From the NCBI GenBank assembly GCA_029207755.1, contig JARCOQ010000006.1, forward strand, positions 28,664,522 through 28,728,521: DNA of 64,000 nt, written 5' to 3'. A model generated the notes under the pieces. It was not told the DNA's origin. It did no database searches and worked only from the letters and a program-made list of their open reading frames with translations. The DNA is from Chamaea fasciata. Its lineage: Eukaryota; Chordata; Aves; Passeriformes; Sylviidae. The position numbers were made by a program, and so were the translations under genes. Below are positions 13,857-27,200 of the stretch, one piece after another. Numbering within the stretch: the first letter of the stretch is position 1; every line of letters starts with the position of its first letter.

Positions 13857-15666
13857 TATAGATAACAAGTAAACCAAATTCTTTCCTACTGAAATAGCTT
13901 TTGCTGTCTGAATCAGGGTGCCATACCTACACTAATTTAGGATCTTTTTAGTCTTCAAATACCAGTTTGATATAAAAGTGAGCACTGAATTCTACCACCA
14001 TATCACTGATACGTTGAATGCTGAAATTAGCACTAGTCTTCCCATCAAGAACTGTAAATATATTATCACGTGTGGTATTTGGAAAGTTGATTGCTGGCTC
14101 AAGTGTCTTATCATAAAACAGTTTTCAATTCAGTATACTGACATTTTAATTTGTCTGTTCTCTATTGCTCAAAATTAAGGAAGGGGCATCCTTCCAAGCT
14201 GTTTCCCCAATATCATTAGGAAGCAACGTGTCTTTTGACCTCTGAATTAAACTGCAAATCTTTTTATATACACAGTATTTTTCAGTGCTGAGTTACTCCT
14301 TACATTAAATCTCCAGCTGGTTTACTTTCCCACTGAGAAAATGCAACCACTTGTTCAGCAAAAAGGAGATTACCATGAAATAAATTACCGTTTTTTCAAG
14401 GAAATTAAAGGTTTATGGAACACCTTGATTCAATGTAGAGCTTCATTGCTATTCTAGAGCCCCTAGTTGGCTCAGCACAAAACAGCTTAATTTATTTTTA
14501 TTTATATACATAACAAGGAATATCAAGGTCAAAGTTTCTTTCAGGAATTAAATTATGTGAAATTGCTTGGAGTTTATTTACTTCTCACAGTCATGTTGAA
14601 TGTAGGCTATTAAGCCTACCATATGCGCAACCATTAAGCATCTGACCAAAGACTTTTCAAAATGTCTTCGTTTCTATTAACTTTGGGCTTAGAACAGACA
14701 TGTATTTTTTACCAAAAAAACCATTCAGTGTGCTCAAGGACACATAGATAATAATCAAATGGGTGTATTTCATAATCATGATGGAGTGAATAGAATTCAC
14801 ATTAAAAAAAGGAGTGGGAAAAGTTTGGTCAGGGATAAAAAAGGGAGTGTCTCACTGAATCTTCCAACTCAAAAGATGTTTTTTATCATTACAGAAAAAT
14901 TCTATGAAACCTTAATGGTAATATTGCAATAATGACTTTGACTCATTCAAATCAGAGTTAATGCAAAAGTTGCAGTTATTTTTCAAGGAGGTAGGAAGAA
15001 AGACATATTATTTCTCTAGGTAACTTGTGGACAGAGTAATAGCAGCCATTAACTGTTTTCTGTCTACGAGTTTGCGATAGACTGGTAGTTGGGTCATTCA
15101 TTGTCTCTCTATTGTCTCTCCATTAGGGAGAGCTCCATTCCTTTTCTCTGCCTTTCATCATTCAGGAGCTATATAGTGTCAAGCTGCTGGGAGCTCATTT
15201 AACCTCTCATGGCCACATGTAAACCAGTCAAACTTACCTTCTTTAATGTCTAAACATTGGTTCAGTAGCAAAAGCAGTGATAGGGAACTAGATCTGTCCC
15301 AGATTTCATACACAGAAATTAAGAAAATAAAGGTATTTGTTAGGTTGCATACATGGAGCTTTAGTCCCTTAAACAAGCTCCTGCACAGCAGACAAGGAAG
15401 TGGATTGCAGGACCTGTTCTGTGGTTACCATTAGCATGTGTTGCTAATCTATATTAAATGGAACCGCCTTCAGTTAAGACAGGAAATGTAACAGAATACC
15501 TGAGGTCCACTTTTAAAGCTGATTCCCTCTATCCTATTTTCTGTTCTGCTGTGTACAGATTCTTTCCATTGTATACTCTAACTTAGTGTAATTTATGTGT
15601 GGTCCCTAGACATTGCCCACAGCAGAACTCAATATGCATATTTTGTCATCTGTGTAGTTCTGAACT

Positions 15667-15710
<44 letters not shown>

Positions 15711-17064
15711 AAAAATCCATGCATTTTTAAAGAGCAGCAGCCACTGTTAATGAAACCACAGATAGAACAAAAAAAGACTTACACTTAGAGGCAGTGTAGA
15801 GCAAATTCAACCCTTAAAAAATTGACTGTGTTCAAAGGTTTGATGGAGACTCAACATCCATTGCAAAGTCTGGCAGAGACACTTGCAAGAATCTATGGCA
15901 TCTCAGAGATGCCAGAATCAAATGCAACTTCATTCTGGATTTATGAAAGCAATGCTAGCTGTGGCTTGGCCCTGCACTAAGGCAGTTATACAACTGTTGT
16001 TTTGTTTGAAAGGATGCATGAACTGATTTTCCATTTTGACTCTGTTGTACACCACAACGACATAGACTCTGAGTTTCAGAAGGCTGAAAATTACTCCTTT
16101 ATTTTTGGGATGTGTCTCCCTTATATACTTTTTTACACAGACCAATTCAATTGGTGAAACAAAGACAAACCTCTTCAAACACATTGGTCAGACCAGAGGG
16201 ACATCAAGAAGTCATCCCTTCTAGGGAAAGAATGTAAACATAGTACAGTTACAAAAACATGTCTCTTGTTTACAGAAAATTCCCTTGGAAAAGAATTTCA
16301 TAAAACCAAAACATCTCAGGCACGAACCAGGGCAACACCATTTTACTGTGTATTCACATATGTAAACTATATCTGGTCCTGACCTGGTGGAATCCACATG
16401 CTGTTGTGCTATGTCACACATTGTAACAGGCTCTGATTTGCATTTTCTAACGTGATTCCTGTATAGAAGCAATCTGCACATCCAGGAACTTATCTGCAGC
16501 CACAGGATGTTATGGGGGCTTTGGTTTTGTGGTTTTGATAACAAGACATTTAATCAATGTCTCTCTGCTGGGTCTCACCTGTAGGTATTACACAGTCAGT
16601 AAGGGGTTTTTCTTATGTATAATCTCCTAGTATTTTAATGGATAAATTTCAGTCACTTAACAGACTTCAAGCAGGTGGTATTTAAGGTCTTAAGTGTCCT
16701 CCATGTGAGCAGACAATCAATGCCTATTACCATGCAATGGTTCTTCCATGGAAGAGAAAGAAGATCAAGGAATGGATCTGAACACCTTTAGCTCTGAGGG
16801 TCCAATAAAAGTCTTCACATACAAAAGCAGGTATTGTGAAAGATTCATGTTCTTTCACCTACTGCACTCATACAGTTGCTATGACTATATCTTATAGAAT
16901 GCATTGTTCTAGAACAAACCTACCAAGGCAAAAAACATCTGTAACTAGTCAATATTCAGAAAAAGACACAAGAAAAGGAAAAAAAAAAAAAACAAACACC
17001 AAAAAAAGCACGTCCTTTTCCTTACTGGTGAGAATGGGACACCCTGAGGAAGCCCGTTCTTTAT
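13857..17064. other. Intergenic, no gene seen
   Basis: AT-rich unique sequence apart from the 37-base poly-A run. Near 15,100 an ATTGTCTCTC motif is repeated in short tandem. No exon, RNA gene or further mobile element is recognised. Confidence 0.6.
15672..15708. repeat. Poly-A run, 37 bases
   Basis: Thirty-seven uninterrupted A. No polyadenylation signal, gene remnant or flanking duplication is visible upstream, so it is annotated only as a mononucleotide repeat. Confidence 0.95.
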
Positions 17065-17070
17065 CAGTCT
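17065..17070. repeat. Target-site duplication, left copy (CAGTCT)
   Basis: The six bases CAGTCT adjoin the minus-strand solo LTR on its left and are repeated exactly at 17,526-17,531 on its right. Confidence 0.65.
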
Positions 17071-17525
17071 GTGAAGGGTTGACCCTGGCCAGTGACTGTG
17101 CACCACACAGCCACTTGCTCGCTCTCCCTCCTGCAAAAAAAAATACACAAAAAAGGTGATACAAAGGCATTCACTCACTGCCTCCCACAAGGACACTGAT
17201 GCCCAGCCAGCTTCCATGCAATGTCTATCTCCCCCAAAATACCGTCTCCTCAGAATTTGTTGTTGGGCGTCATTTTGTTGTTGGTTTATGCATTCCTTTG
17301 GTCAATCTGGGTGTGCCCTGCTTGTGTCTCCTTCAAGATTCTTGCCAACCTCCATCCTAATTATTATGGGTGACAGTGGGCAACAGAGAAAGCTCTGAGG
17401 TTGTGCAAACATTGTTTAGTAATAAACCAAAGAGTTAGACAACTATTTTAATCACATATCCAAAACACAGTGTCATAGGGGCTGATATAAAGGAAACTTA
17501 CTCATTTGCAGTGAAAGCCAGAACA
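17071..17525 (-). mobile_element. Solo LTR, minus strand, with 6-bp target-site duplication
   Basis: Read on the minus strand, this element begins TGTTCTGGCTTTCACTGC, contains GTGTTTTGGATATGTGAT, and ends GGCCAGGGTCAACCCTTCA plus one base. It belongs to the same broad LTR family as the 42.1-kb element. CAGTCT occurs directly before it (17,065-17,070) and directly after it (17,526-17,531). A 6-bp duplication is usual for class II (ERVK-like) retroviral insertions. There is no internal retroviral sequence, so it is a solo LTR left by recombination. CpG sites are mostly lost, consistent with age. Confidence 0.75.
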
Positions 17526-17531
17526 CAGTCT
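17526..17531. repeat. Target-site duplication, right copy (CAGTCT)
   Basis: Exact match to the six bases at 17,065-17,070. It directly follows the last base of the solo LTR. Confidence 0.65.
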
Positions 17532-18784
17532 TATTCCTTCCTTTTTAAAAATATATTTCCCTTGTATTTCATCTCAGTGCACCCATTTTGTCATTTAGCC
17601 ATGTTAGCAGGGCAACATGAGCATCCTAAAAGGTTCCAGGGCCATTTACACCTTCTGCAGGTGTTCCACCTATATCTAGATAAGTGAGTGATATAGATCA
17701 CTGCATCAAACTGTGTATCTCTGGTTAAGATTCATTATTTTCTCTATCAGTCTTGAAAATGTTGCTGTAGCTTACTTTAAATAAAGTGGACTTTTAAAAC
17801 TAGCATTCCTCATGGAGTATACAAAAGGAAGTAGTCTTCTAGAATCTGGGAAGCTAAAAGCATCTGCAAATATCACTTGTTAAGTCAAGTTTAGTTACAT
17901 ATTGGCCATTACTCAAGCCCAATAGCATTCCATTTATCTGAGGTATTGGATGTACATCTGAAGCAAATATTACATTTAGCTTCCAGAAATCAATACAGAA
18001 ATCAGATATGCTGATGAGGTTCCGGAACTAATGTAATTAGGCTGCAGCATTCTCTGTGAAATGCTGTAATGACTAACTGTAGCATCTTCCATAATTTGCC
18101 TTTTACTGTATTCCATAACTGTTCAAGGTCTGAGTCATTTGTAAAACTCTTCCAGGTTCAGGTTTTTCTGTTATAGAAGTAATCACTTCCAAAAGCTTTT
18201 AATTATCTAACTTCTCCATGTTAACTCCAAATTATATTTCTGGTCCTTTCATCAGATTTCTGAGGTTCCAGCAGCTTCTGAAATAGGTCACTTGCCATAT
18301 ATCTTCTATGTCCACCACTGTTACAGGATGAAACATGATAAATCTGAGCCCTTCACTGTTTTCACACTAGCATATTCTTTCGCTAAATATTCTGAGCCCA
18401 TAATATCTGAAGACTTTGAACCAATTATTCATCTTCTGCAGGGGAAAACAGCAATACCTGATAATCTTATTAAAAGTTTGTTCTGTGTGCTGCTGCTGAC
18501 TGTAGATTTTTTCCATTGAAAAGATAGAAAAAATTTGTACTTTCCATCCTAGTGTGTGTTGTACAACATTCTGATTTGTAGTAGACCCTTGTTTCTTCCA
18601 GGATTCCTTTAGACAGGTCAGCAGTCCCCACAGGTTGTTTTCCAAAGAGTACCATAAAGAGTGACTACCCTATAAAATCTACCAAATTTTGAAGATTTTA
18701 TTGATTCTGGCATCTATCAATTATTTGAATATTTGCTTTTGAAACACTTTTTTAATATAAACCATGCAGACCCAGTATCACAGA

Positions 18785-18785
<1 letters not shown>

Positions 18786-18832
<47 letters not shown>
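18786..18832. repeat. Poly-A run, 47 bases
   Basis: Forty-seven uninterrupted A, the longest mononucleotide run in the window. No AATAAA signal or recognisable retroposed sequence is found directly upstream. Confidence 0.95.
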
Positions 18833-18835
<3 letters not shown>

Positions 18836-21800
18836 GAAATAGTTAACACCAAGGAGATCATTGAGAGTATGTTTAAGGACAGGGCAAATATCCAAAATTG
18901 AAACACACACATAGACGAGAGGAACCTCATGTAGGAGCAGCTGGTAAAAGTTGAAGGGGTATCAGAATAATCTTTGCAATGATGTTGTAAGTATTTGAGG
19001 CCTCGATTACCCCAGATTTAGCATTTGGCTAATATAGTAAAAACATCCCTGGGACTGTCTGCTCACACCAAGGTAGCACCTTCAGCCTATGGCACCACTG
19101 AGTGGTAGCAAAGTCCCACAGGCTCCAGGTGAGAATAACCAAGAGTTTAAATCTTTCTACTAAAGTCATTTACGGATGGGAGTACTAGAAATAGGATGTG
19201 TCAGAACTGAGTTTTGTAAATCTAAGCCTGAGGTCCAGCCTGTAGGCACTTCATTCTACTAACACACATACTTCCTGTTTCTTGTATGATTAAACACCTC
19301 ATTAATTACCTCTGTTACTGCTACATGCAACATATCAGAAAAGATAATAAGCAAATTCAAAATTAGTTTATCTTTTTCTGAAGCTGGAATATCTTCACAG
19401 GAGTGAAGAGGGAAAATAGATGCTTAGCTATAAATTCATAATCTCATAATTTGAATTCCATGTACATCTATGGGGACAAGCTTTAAACAGCAGAGATGTA
19501 GCTTGCTAGTCATGAACTACACAGTTATACACTGCAAGATTATTGTATAATTGTCTTCTTCTAGTGCTGTGTAAAGCACTACTAGCATTGTAGTTCATGG
19601 AATCTGGACACCTTAAACAGTTTCATTTACATGGCTTTTCACCCTTTTAACTGGTAAAGCATTTGTGTAACAACGATGTCCTCTTCCAAGGCTTGTTATT
19701 CAAGGGGTTTCAGATTTGCATCACACTTTTTCAAGAGAGAAAAAAAACATTAATACTCTTTACACCTGGTAACATTAGAGAGATGCGACAGTAACAGGAC
19801 TGACATAAATATCTGAATAACAAACTAGGGAGGGGTTTTTACCTCATACATCTTCAATAGTAGTGTTAACTGAATTCCATTAATGGTGTAAAATTCTACC
19901 TTCAATTACACCTGTGCAACCTAATAAAGAGAGTAGCAAGTGCAAAGAGACTTTAGCCTAGTAGATGCTTTTTTTACCAGTAAATATAGGACAGCCTGAA
20001 AGCATATGGGGTGTCTGAAATCTCAGGGTGAGGATGCAGGTGCAGGGCTGCAGCTGGAAAGATTTCTGTTTTTTACCTAGATCCTGAGCAAATATGATAC
20101 AGAGTCACTAATCATAAAAAAATCCCATCACGTTGCTGTTACACTGACAGAAGACGAGACTGTTCTACAACTCAGGAAATAGACATAGCCCTGTTGTAAC
20201 GTGGGCACATCCATCTTTAGTTGTATAATTTATGTGTCATGAACCTGGCTCACATCTCAAAAGCTACATTTGCTGAACTATAACATCATCACTTCAAAAT
20301 TGGCTTGTTAGATGAGAGTGGAATAAAACTTGCTGTTTCTAAGAAATAGCAAGCAGTAGCCTGAATATATTTTGTAGCCTCCCCTGAAATATGTCTGAAG
20401 AGTATATTTTAGAAACTCACATAGAAAATAAAGAAAAGACTGCTGTGCCATAAAAATAAGAAACTATACTGTAAATCTGTGATACTGTTTTCGTTATCAA
20501 GGAGAAATTCCTTGAAGGGGCTTGAAGACTGAAAACGGACATTTACCTGCTGAATCAGGCCTAAAAAGGAAAAAATTACTCCTGCAGTGTATGGATAACC
20601 ATTTGCTATCACACATTGCTGGAATATTTCCCTTAAAAAATTATCTAGAGAAAATATTTGTGAAGTTATTAACATTTTTATGGAACTCCCATGACAGCAC
20701 TGCAGGGAATTTTTGATGCAGTTCCTGTATCTTTCCACAGAGCCCTGCAATGTGGATTTCAATGATTTTATAATACCTTTAGCAGTCAAAATATAGAAAA
20801 AACATTTTCTCAACTTGTTTATGGTTGCAAGATCTCACTGCAGAGACCTTTTAAATATAATCTCCAAGTGTTCAAAATACAATAGAAAAGGATTTCCATA
20901 CATTATTACTTTTAGGTGATTTTTAAAGGTGTAAATTTGGGAGCATTGAGTAAACAGAACCCTTTTATTTTCTGAAAATCAATTGTATTTTACAGAAACA
21001 TTTGTACATATTGATACCAATTCTATGTAGAAAGAGCCAATTTTGGACAATAACAGTATCAAAGAACAGACCAACATGTGGAACATTTTTTTTAAAAAAG
21101 AATTCTAGTAAATATAGAATTGAAATTTGAAATGCAGTCTCAAAGATACTACATAGGGGTAACATTAAGAGAAATTTATTTAGACAAGTATTCACAAGGG
21201 AATCACACATCACAGGCAAGGAAGAGTACATGGAAAGAGCAGCGTACTCAGAAGAACCTGAGGAGCCACCTGAGCACACTGACAGACAACACTACCTCTG
21301 CTCTTCCCCACATGGGATTGAGGCATCTGTACTGAAGGTCACCTCAAATGAGTCCCAGTCCCACACAGGCAGCTGTAGCAGCAGTTAAGGTATGCAAAAG
21401 AGCTGCATGAGCCTCCACCACATCCCCTCTTTACTTTGCTTTGGGAGCTGCATTTGATCTCATGCCATGGCTTTTCTTTTTCACTTGGTTCATTCTAGGC
21501 ATGTGTGTGCCTAACTTTCCACATTGCTAATTCCTGCTTCTCCTCACCTTGGCTGATTTGACTTCCTGGCTTGGCCTCAGACCTGTCCTGTTGCTACAGG
21601 TGTTTCCAACAGCCTCCAAACTGTGGGTAGCCCCAGTTACTGCTATGGGACTTGCTCTGCTGAAGTGCCTAAGGGCTGTATTGTTTGCTAGTGAACCTAC
21701 CTGGCCATCAGCCTCAGCCCCTGGCTTGTCCTCTGTTCAGGAGCAACTCAACCCTGGATGTTACCTCCCACCTTCGCAACAAGTGTTTCACATGTGTACA

Positions 21801-24204
21801 AACAGCAATCTTTACAGACCCTACTGAACTGGGGGGACCCCACAAGCTTCAAAATTACTAGGAAAGTGCCAAAGGTTTAGCCCTGTAGTACAACTTAATG
21901 TGGAAGAAGAAGTGTCTTCTGAGTGTCAAGATGTAAGTAACACGTCAGCAAGCAAGGTCTTTAGTGTCCATAAGATATGCTGCAAGATGGAAAATGAGAA
22001 ACACTAACATCTAAGTGGGATTTCCTTACCTCTTTGTTCCCTTAACAACATAATTATACAACACAGTAGCTTGGAACAATATTCTTACTATAATTAGTCA
22101 AAGGTGATACCGCAAAGGTCAATTCACAACATGTTTATTTTATCGGTGTAGTTATAAAGATCTATATAAATACATAAGCCTCCAAGGGCTGTATTTAGAC
22201 ATAAGAGCTAAGGGATTTATTTGAGTGTTTGTCATAATATACCTAAATGTTTAAGGGCACTTCAGAATTTGTGGATATAATGCTGAAATCTGGAGAGAAA
22301 TAAACTTTTATACAGAACCCTTAAACACTGACATTTCCACTATAATATATATCTCAAAGGAGAAGATGCCAGAATCAGAACACTTTGAATGATTGACATA
22401 ATTATGTCCTGTAGATTTTTCCTCCAATGGCTGGAAATACTCTAAGCATGGAGGCAAAGAGTGTAGTTGTCTATTGATAGGCTTTTAATTGTAACATTAG
22501 ATCTGTGGTTTATAATAAAGACTGCAGCAATAAGTACTCAGTAAAGCTTAGAAGGGAGATTCTGTTTAGCTAGTTATCAGCATACTCCGGAACGTCCTCT
22601 TTTTCTAAGTGAAAAAGATACTCAGATCTAGGACGCATTTTGTATCTGCTGGACTTGTCATCTAACAGTAGGTTTATTAAAATCTAAATAAAATTGTATA
22701 ATCAGCTGGTTATACTACCAGTAAATGGGCATGGAGATCAAAGGGAAGCAGAAATCTGAACAAGCAGTGTATAGGCTCTGCACATAGTCTTGTGTTACAT
22801 TTCAGCTGAATTTTGCTTCTTAACCATAGGGATCAGTCATCATTAAAACTGCAGAAAGCCAGCTGAGCAAGCCATTGCAGTATTAGCCTAAACTCACCCA
22901 GCTGAAACCACAGCACTGGGTTGCTGACATTTCTTTTCATTCATTGGTGCCTCTGACACTATTCAATAGGCCACCCACTGTTTCCTTGCATATTGCTGTA
23001 TATGCACACTGGAGATTATGCACCATCATGCTCTATTTCTTAATTTTTTTTCTTTAAATAAAGGATCCCTAGGGCTTTCTAGATGCATGGCTTTCAAGCA
23101 GTACAAAGCTTGGATTAATGGTCGCTATAAAGTCATCTCTTCTCTGATGTGTGTTTTTCAGTTTAGCATGTGCAAAGTGGCTAAAATGGCACCTGATGCT
23201 TTTATTAAGTAGCAATGGTGTAATAATAAGTGTTGTTTGCATATCAGAAAGATTCAGATAACAAGAATATTAAGAATGGTTTGAAAGTCAAAAATATTGA
23301 GTGGATCAGACAATATTCCTTAATTTTTTTTTGTTTTGCCATAAAGAAACTATTAATCTGGAGCAAGTATAGAAAATTGGCTATACTGCATCCATTAGTC
23401 TGACAAAATCATTACGTTTTCAGGACATGAGTAAAGTATGATTGGTATTATGCCATTGTTAGTACTAATTAAGCTTTTAAAAAAAGATAAACCAAAACAA
23501 CTAGTGCTATAAAAGACCTTTTTGTCAGTGCTTTATGTTGCACATTAGACTAATCCTTAACATCAATTTACAAAAGCAACTTTGCAAGCCAATTGAAAAA
23601 TTCTACAGAAGTTATAGAATAAAGTGATGCAGCTCTTCTGGAGATTTTTTCTGCTGATTAAAACAGGATTAGCATATGAAGAGTAACAGTATATTGCCAA
23701 TGATCTGAAAATGTATAGATTAGAGGTATTTTCCCCCCACTCCTCTTCCCCCTAATCTGTTTCAGCCATTCTCTACAGCTCAAAAAGTGTGCAGTAGGAA
23801 AGAAATTCATTAATGATTTCTCTGGGATGCTTCATAAAATATTTAGGACATTTCCATTATTCTAGCAAATTTCCTCCTCCTAATATCAAAGTGATTTAAC
23901 AGGTAAGCTAGTAGGAGCTAACACTCTTTCTTTCATTTTCAAAAATCACGTAATATTTATCTATGCTTTGAATTCTAAATGCCTAATTAATAAGATTCTT
24001 AACATTTTAATATTATTTAGATGGAAGTATTAAAGATTTCTGTCCAGTAAGAGGAACATAATAGATAAATCACTGAAAGTTCAAGTAACAAATTATTTTT
24101 CCATCATACCAATAAACATGTCTTAACACTCTCAGAGCATAGTATTTTCTATAGAACTTTCACTTTTTTCTTTCCTTTCCTGAGACTTTCTAGTCTCTGG
24201 TACA

Positions 24205-24207
<3 letters not shown>

Positions 24208-24245
<38 letters not shown>
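24208..24245. repeat. Poly-T run, 38 bases
   Basis: Thirty-eight uninterrupted T, equivalent to a poly-A run on the minus strand. The sequence to the right (its would-be upstream side) shows no recognisable retroposed gene. Confidence 0.95.
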
Positions 24246-24246
<1 letters not shown>

Positions 24247-27200
24247 GTCATTTTATATAATAGTAAGTAAGAACTCAAAACCATGTTCTTTTGTTGAATT
24301 TTCACTTACTGTTCTAGACAGAGAGACTTACTGATAATGCTAGGAAATAACTGAGAAATAATAGCCATTTCCAAAGAAAAGCACAAAAGAGGAAGGGGAA
24401 TAAGTGAAGGGTTTGTTAGAATCAGAGGCTTGGAAAGGAAAATAATAATCTGGTAAGACTAAAGTTATGTAAGGCAGTCTTTAGGACTTGGACAAGATGG
24501 CTGGAAAAGAGGGCTCAAGTTCAGGGAAAATGTTATAGAATTGGGGATTTTGAAAATGTGAAAACTAACAAGGAGTTTGGAGTATTCTGTAATACATCAA
24601 GAGCAAAATCAGGTAGTAGAGCCTTACAGCAGATGAAGGAAGCATGAAAGAAGCCCAGCCTTCAGAAGACAAGAGGCTTTCAGGAAATTTTAGGATGAAA
24701 GACTTGTTTACACCTGCTCTGTGAGCCTGCAATCCTTCCAGACTTTAAACCACTGAGATATATTTCTAGCTAAAAGTGCTGCAACCTGATAAGCAGTCAC
24801 AAAGGGAAAACTGAAACAAAGGCATGATCCTACCCTAAATTTGCATAATCCTGCTGTTTGGTGATACTCTAAAGAAATAAGTCATTGAGCTGATCAATAT
24901 GATCAGTGACAATATGCTTGATGTATTTTGTCTAGTAAAATGTAGCATAGGCAACTTGTGCAAACGCAGGCTTTATATCTTGTCTCTAAAGGATCAGAGA
25001 TATTTCCATGTCAATTATATTCAGTGAAATGTTGGAAAGAACATAGCTTTCAGCAGGAAGACTTGAAGTCAGATATCTGTCTTTTTGAAGGTTTAGCTTA
25101 TTGAATAAATTTTCATTTCAATGATTTTTACACAATTGTTTATATTTTCGGCATAAAATTTTGAAAAAAAAGTATTTTTATTAGAGTATATATTACACTG
25201 AGACAGTCCTGCACATTCTAAGAGTCATAATAGTCTAGCAAAACAGGACTTATCAAACTGGTGTTATGATATGAGGAAAGGAAGAGTGGGTGATATGTAA
25301 AGCACTGCAAGTTTTTTAACCAACTGTCATTGTTTCACAGCACAAAGTTGTTCAATATCTTATTTGAAATAAGAAGAGAAACAAGAGCTGAATCTGAATC
25401 TATTTATTGTGTTAATTACACAAACAATTCCTGTCCACTTCCTACATTTCCCCCCCTAATAATCCTTGCTAAAGTGGGAGATGCAAGATTTGAAATCCTC
25501 TTACACACTGACTTCAAGACTTGGACATTTTTTCTCTTTGCAGTGTGTGTTTAATAAGAGAGGAAATTAAGAAATTGTACAAGTCTTCAGTAAGTTGCTG
25601 GATATCGAAGAATAGTCGACTGTTTTTTCTATAAATATGGATACTAAAATTAATTCAAAATAAAAATCTCCTGTTCTGAAACAGGCTTTATGGAATCTTT
25701 CAAATAACACATTTTAAAAAGTCTTTTGCTTGTTTATTTTATACCTTAATCTAACAAACTGAATGAATTTTGATGATTAATTTCTCAGTTTTGGAGACCT
25801 CAAGGAAAATTTTTAATATTTCTGTTAGCACAGCCTGGTCTGAATTGCTTTTTAGTATTTATGGGTGTATTTTCATTCATATTTGTTTTTCAGTTCCAAA
25901 TATGAAGTGGTATGAACTCCAAATAAGTTCAAGATTTTCTTTTCAGTTAAGTACCCATTCCAGTGTTTTGTTTTGTTTTGTTTTTCCTATAGATATGTAG
26001 TACTTTTAACACTTCACCACCACCAATTAATTGAGATCAAATATTAGTGATTGGGACCCCAAAATAATTTGTATACAGGTCTACAAAACAGATATTTTGA
26101 TGTAGTTCAGAATGTAGTCTTAACAGGACTGGTGGCAGTAGACAGTGCACAGCCATGCTTAAATGACTATAATGAAGAACAAGAACTCCAAAGATGTGGA
26201 GAAATTATGTGCTGAAAGTCTATCCCCATAATACCACTTGAACACCCAAATTTCCATGAGTTGTTCTGAAAGTTTAGTAATTGATGTCCATTGTACCCTG
26301 CTAGTCTCTAATTCGGAGTGATGACATAGATGTGCTGGATACACATTTATGGAAATCCCAGTGATGTGAGTGACTTCACAAAGGGTAGAATTTCAGTCCA
26401 TGTTCACACTTCTGTTCTCACTAGAAATAATTAGCTTTGGATTTAAGTAAGATTTTAAAAATTCAGCCCTTGAAGGGGCTTGTCTGTGTTCTAATTCTTT
26501 GTAACTAGCAAGAGAGGTACATGGAGATATATTAATTGTGCTAAGCTAAGAACTGGGTGAGAGGTAGTAGTGTTTAATAGTGAATAGAAAATAAAATTTT
26601 GAGGGCTTTTTTGTAATGCAAATCAGCAAAGGAGGGAGAAAAGTGGTCTACAATTCTTTCCTTCAAGGACTTCCATCTATTTATAGGAAGAACCATATAG
26701 GACTATTGTGCTATAAAATCCATGAACATCAATTCACTTCCTAAAAGTCCCTTTGCTGTGCAGAAACAATGATCAGACTGTCTTGCAGTGCCAAGCACCA
26801 ATCCCTCACCAGACTCCTTTACAGAGGCACATTTCCCTGCTGTTCCCAGAATCTGGCTCTCTTTCCCCACTTCCCCCTCTCAGCTGTAGCCACTCAATAG
26901 ACTGAAGAAGCTACTGTTGCTGCCTGTTTTGGAAAATGGCAGAAAGATGAAATTAGCACCTGCCAGAATTCTGAAGAACTCCAATACCACAGTTTGTGTG
27001 GTGTGAAGCAGGGTATCCCAGACTTTGGGTTTCTGCTCTTCTATTTTCAGAGTATTTCTCTTTTTTTCTTTGAGAAAGAACTGTGCCAAGATATCACTTA
27101 TTTTAGGCACCCAAGCGGATCTATATGGATAGAACCTTCTCCAGCTGAGTTAGAAGATATTGCTGTAATTGTGTGTGAGAAAATGATGGTCCCCTCCCCT

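Noticed and set aside
20409..20813. 134-codon minus-strand open frame
   Set aside because: No family is recognised, and there are no splice or promoter signals that support a gene.
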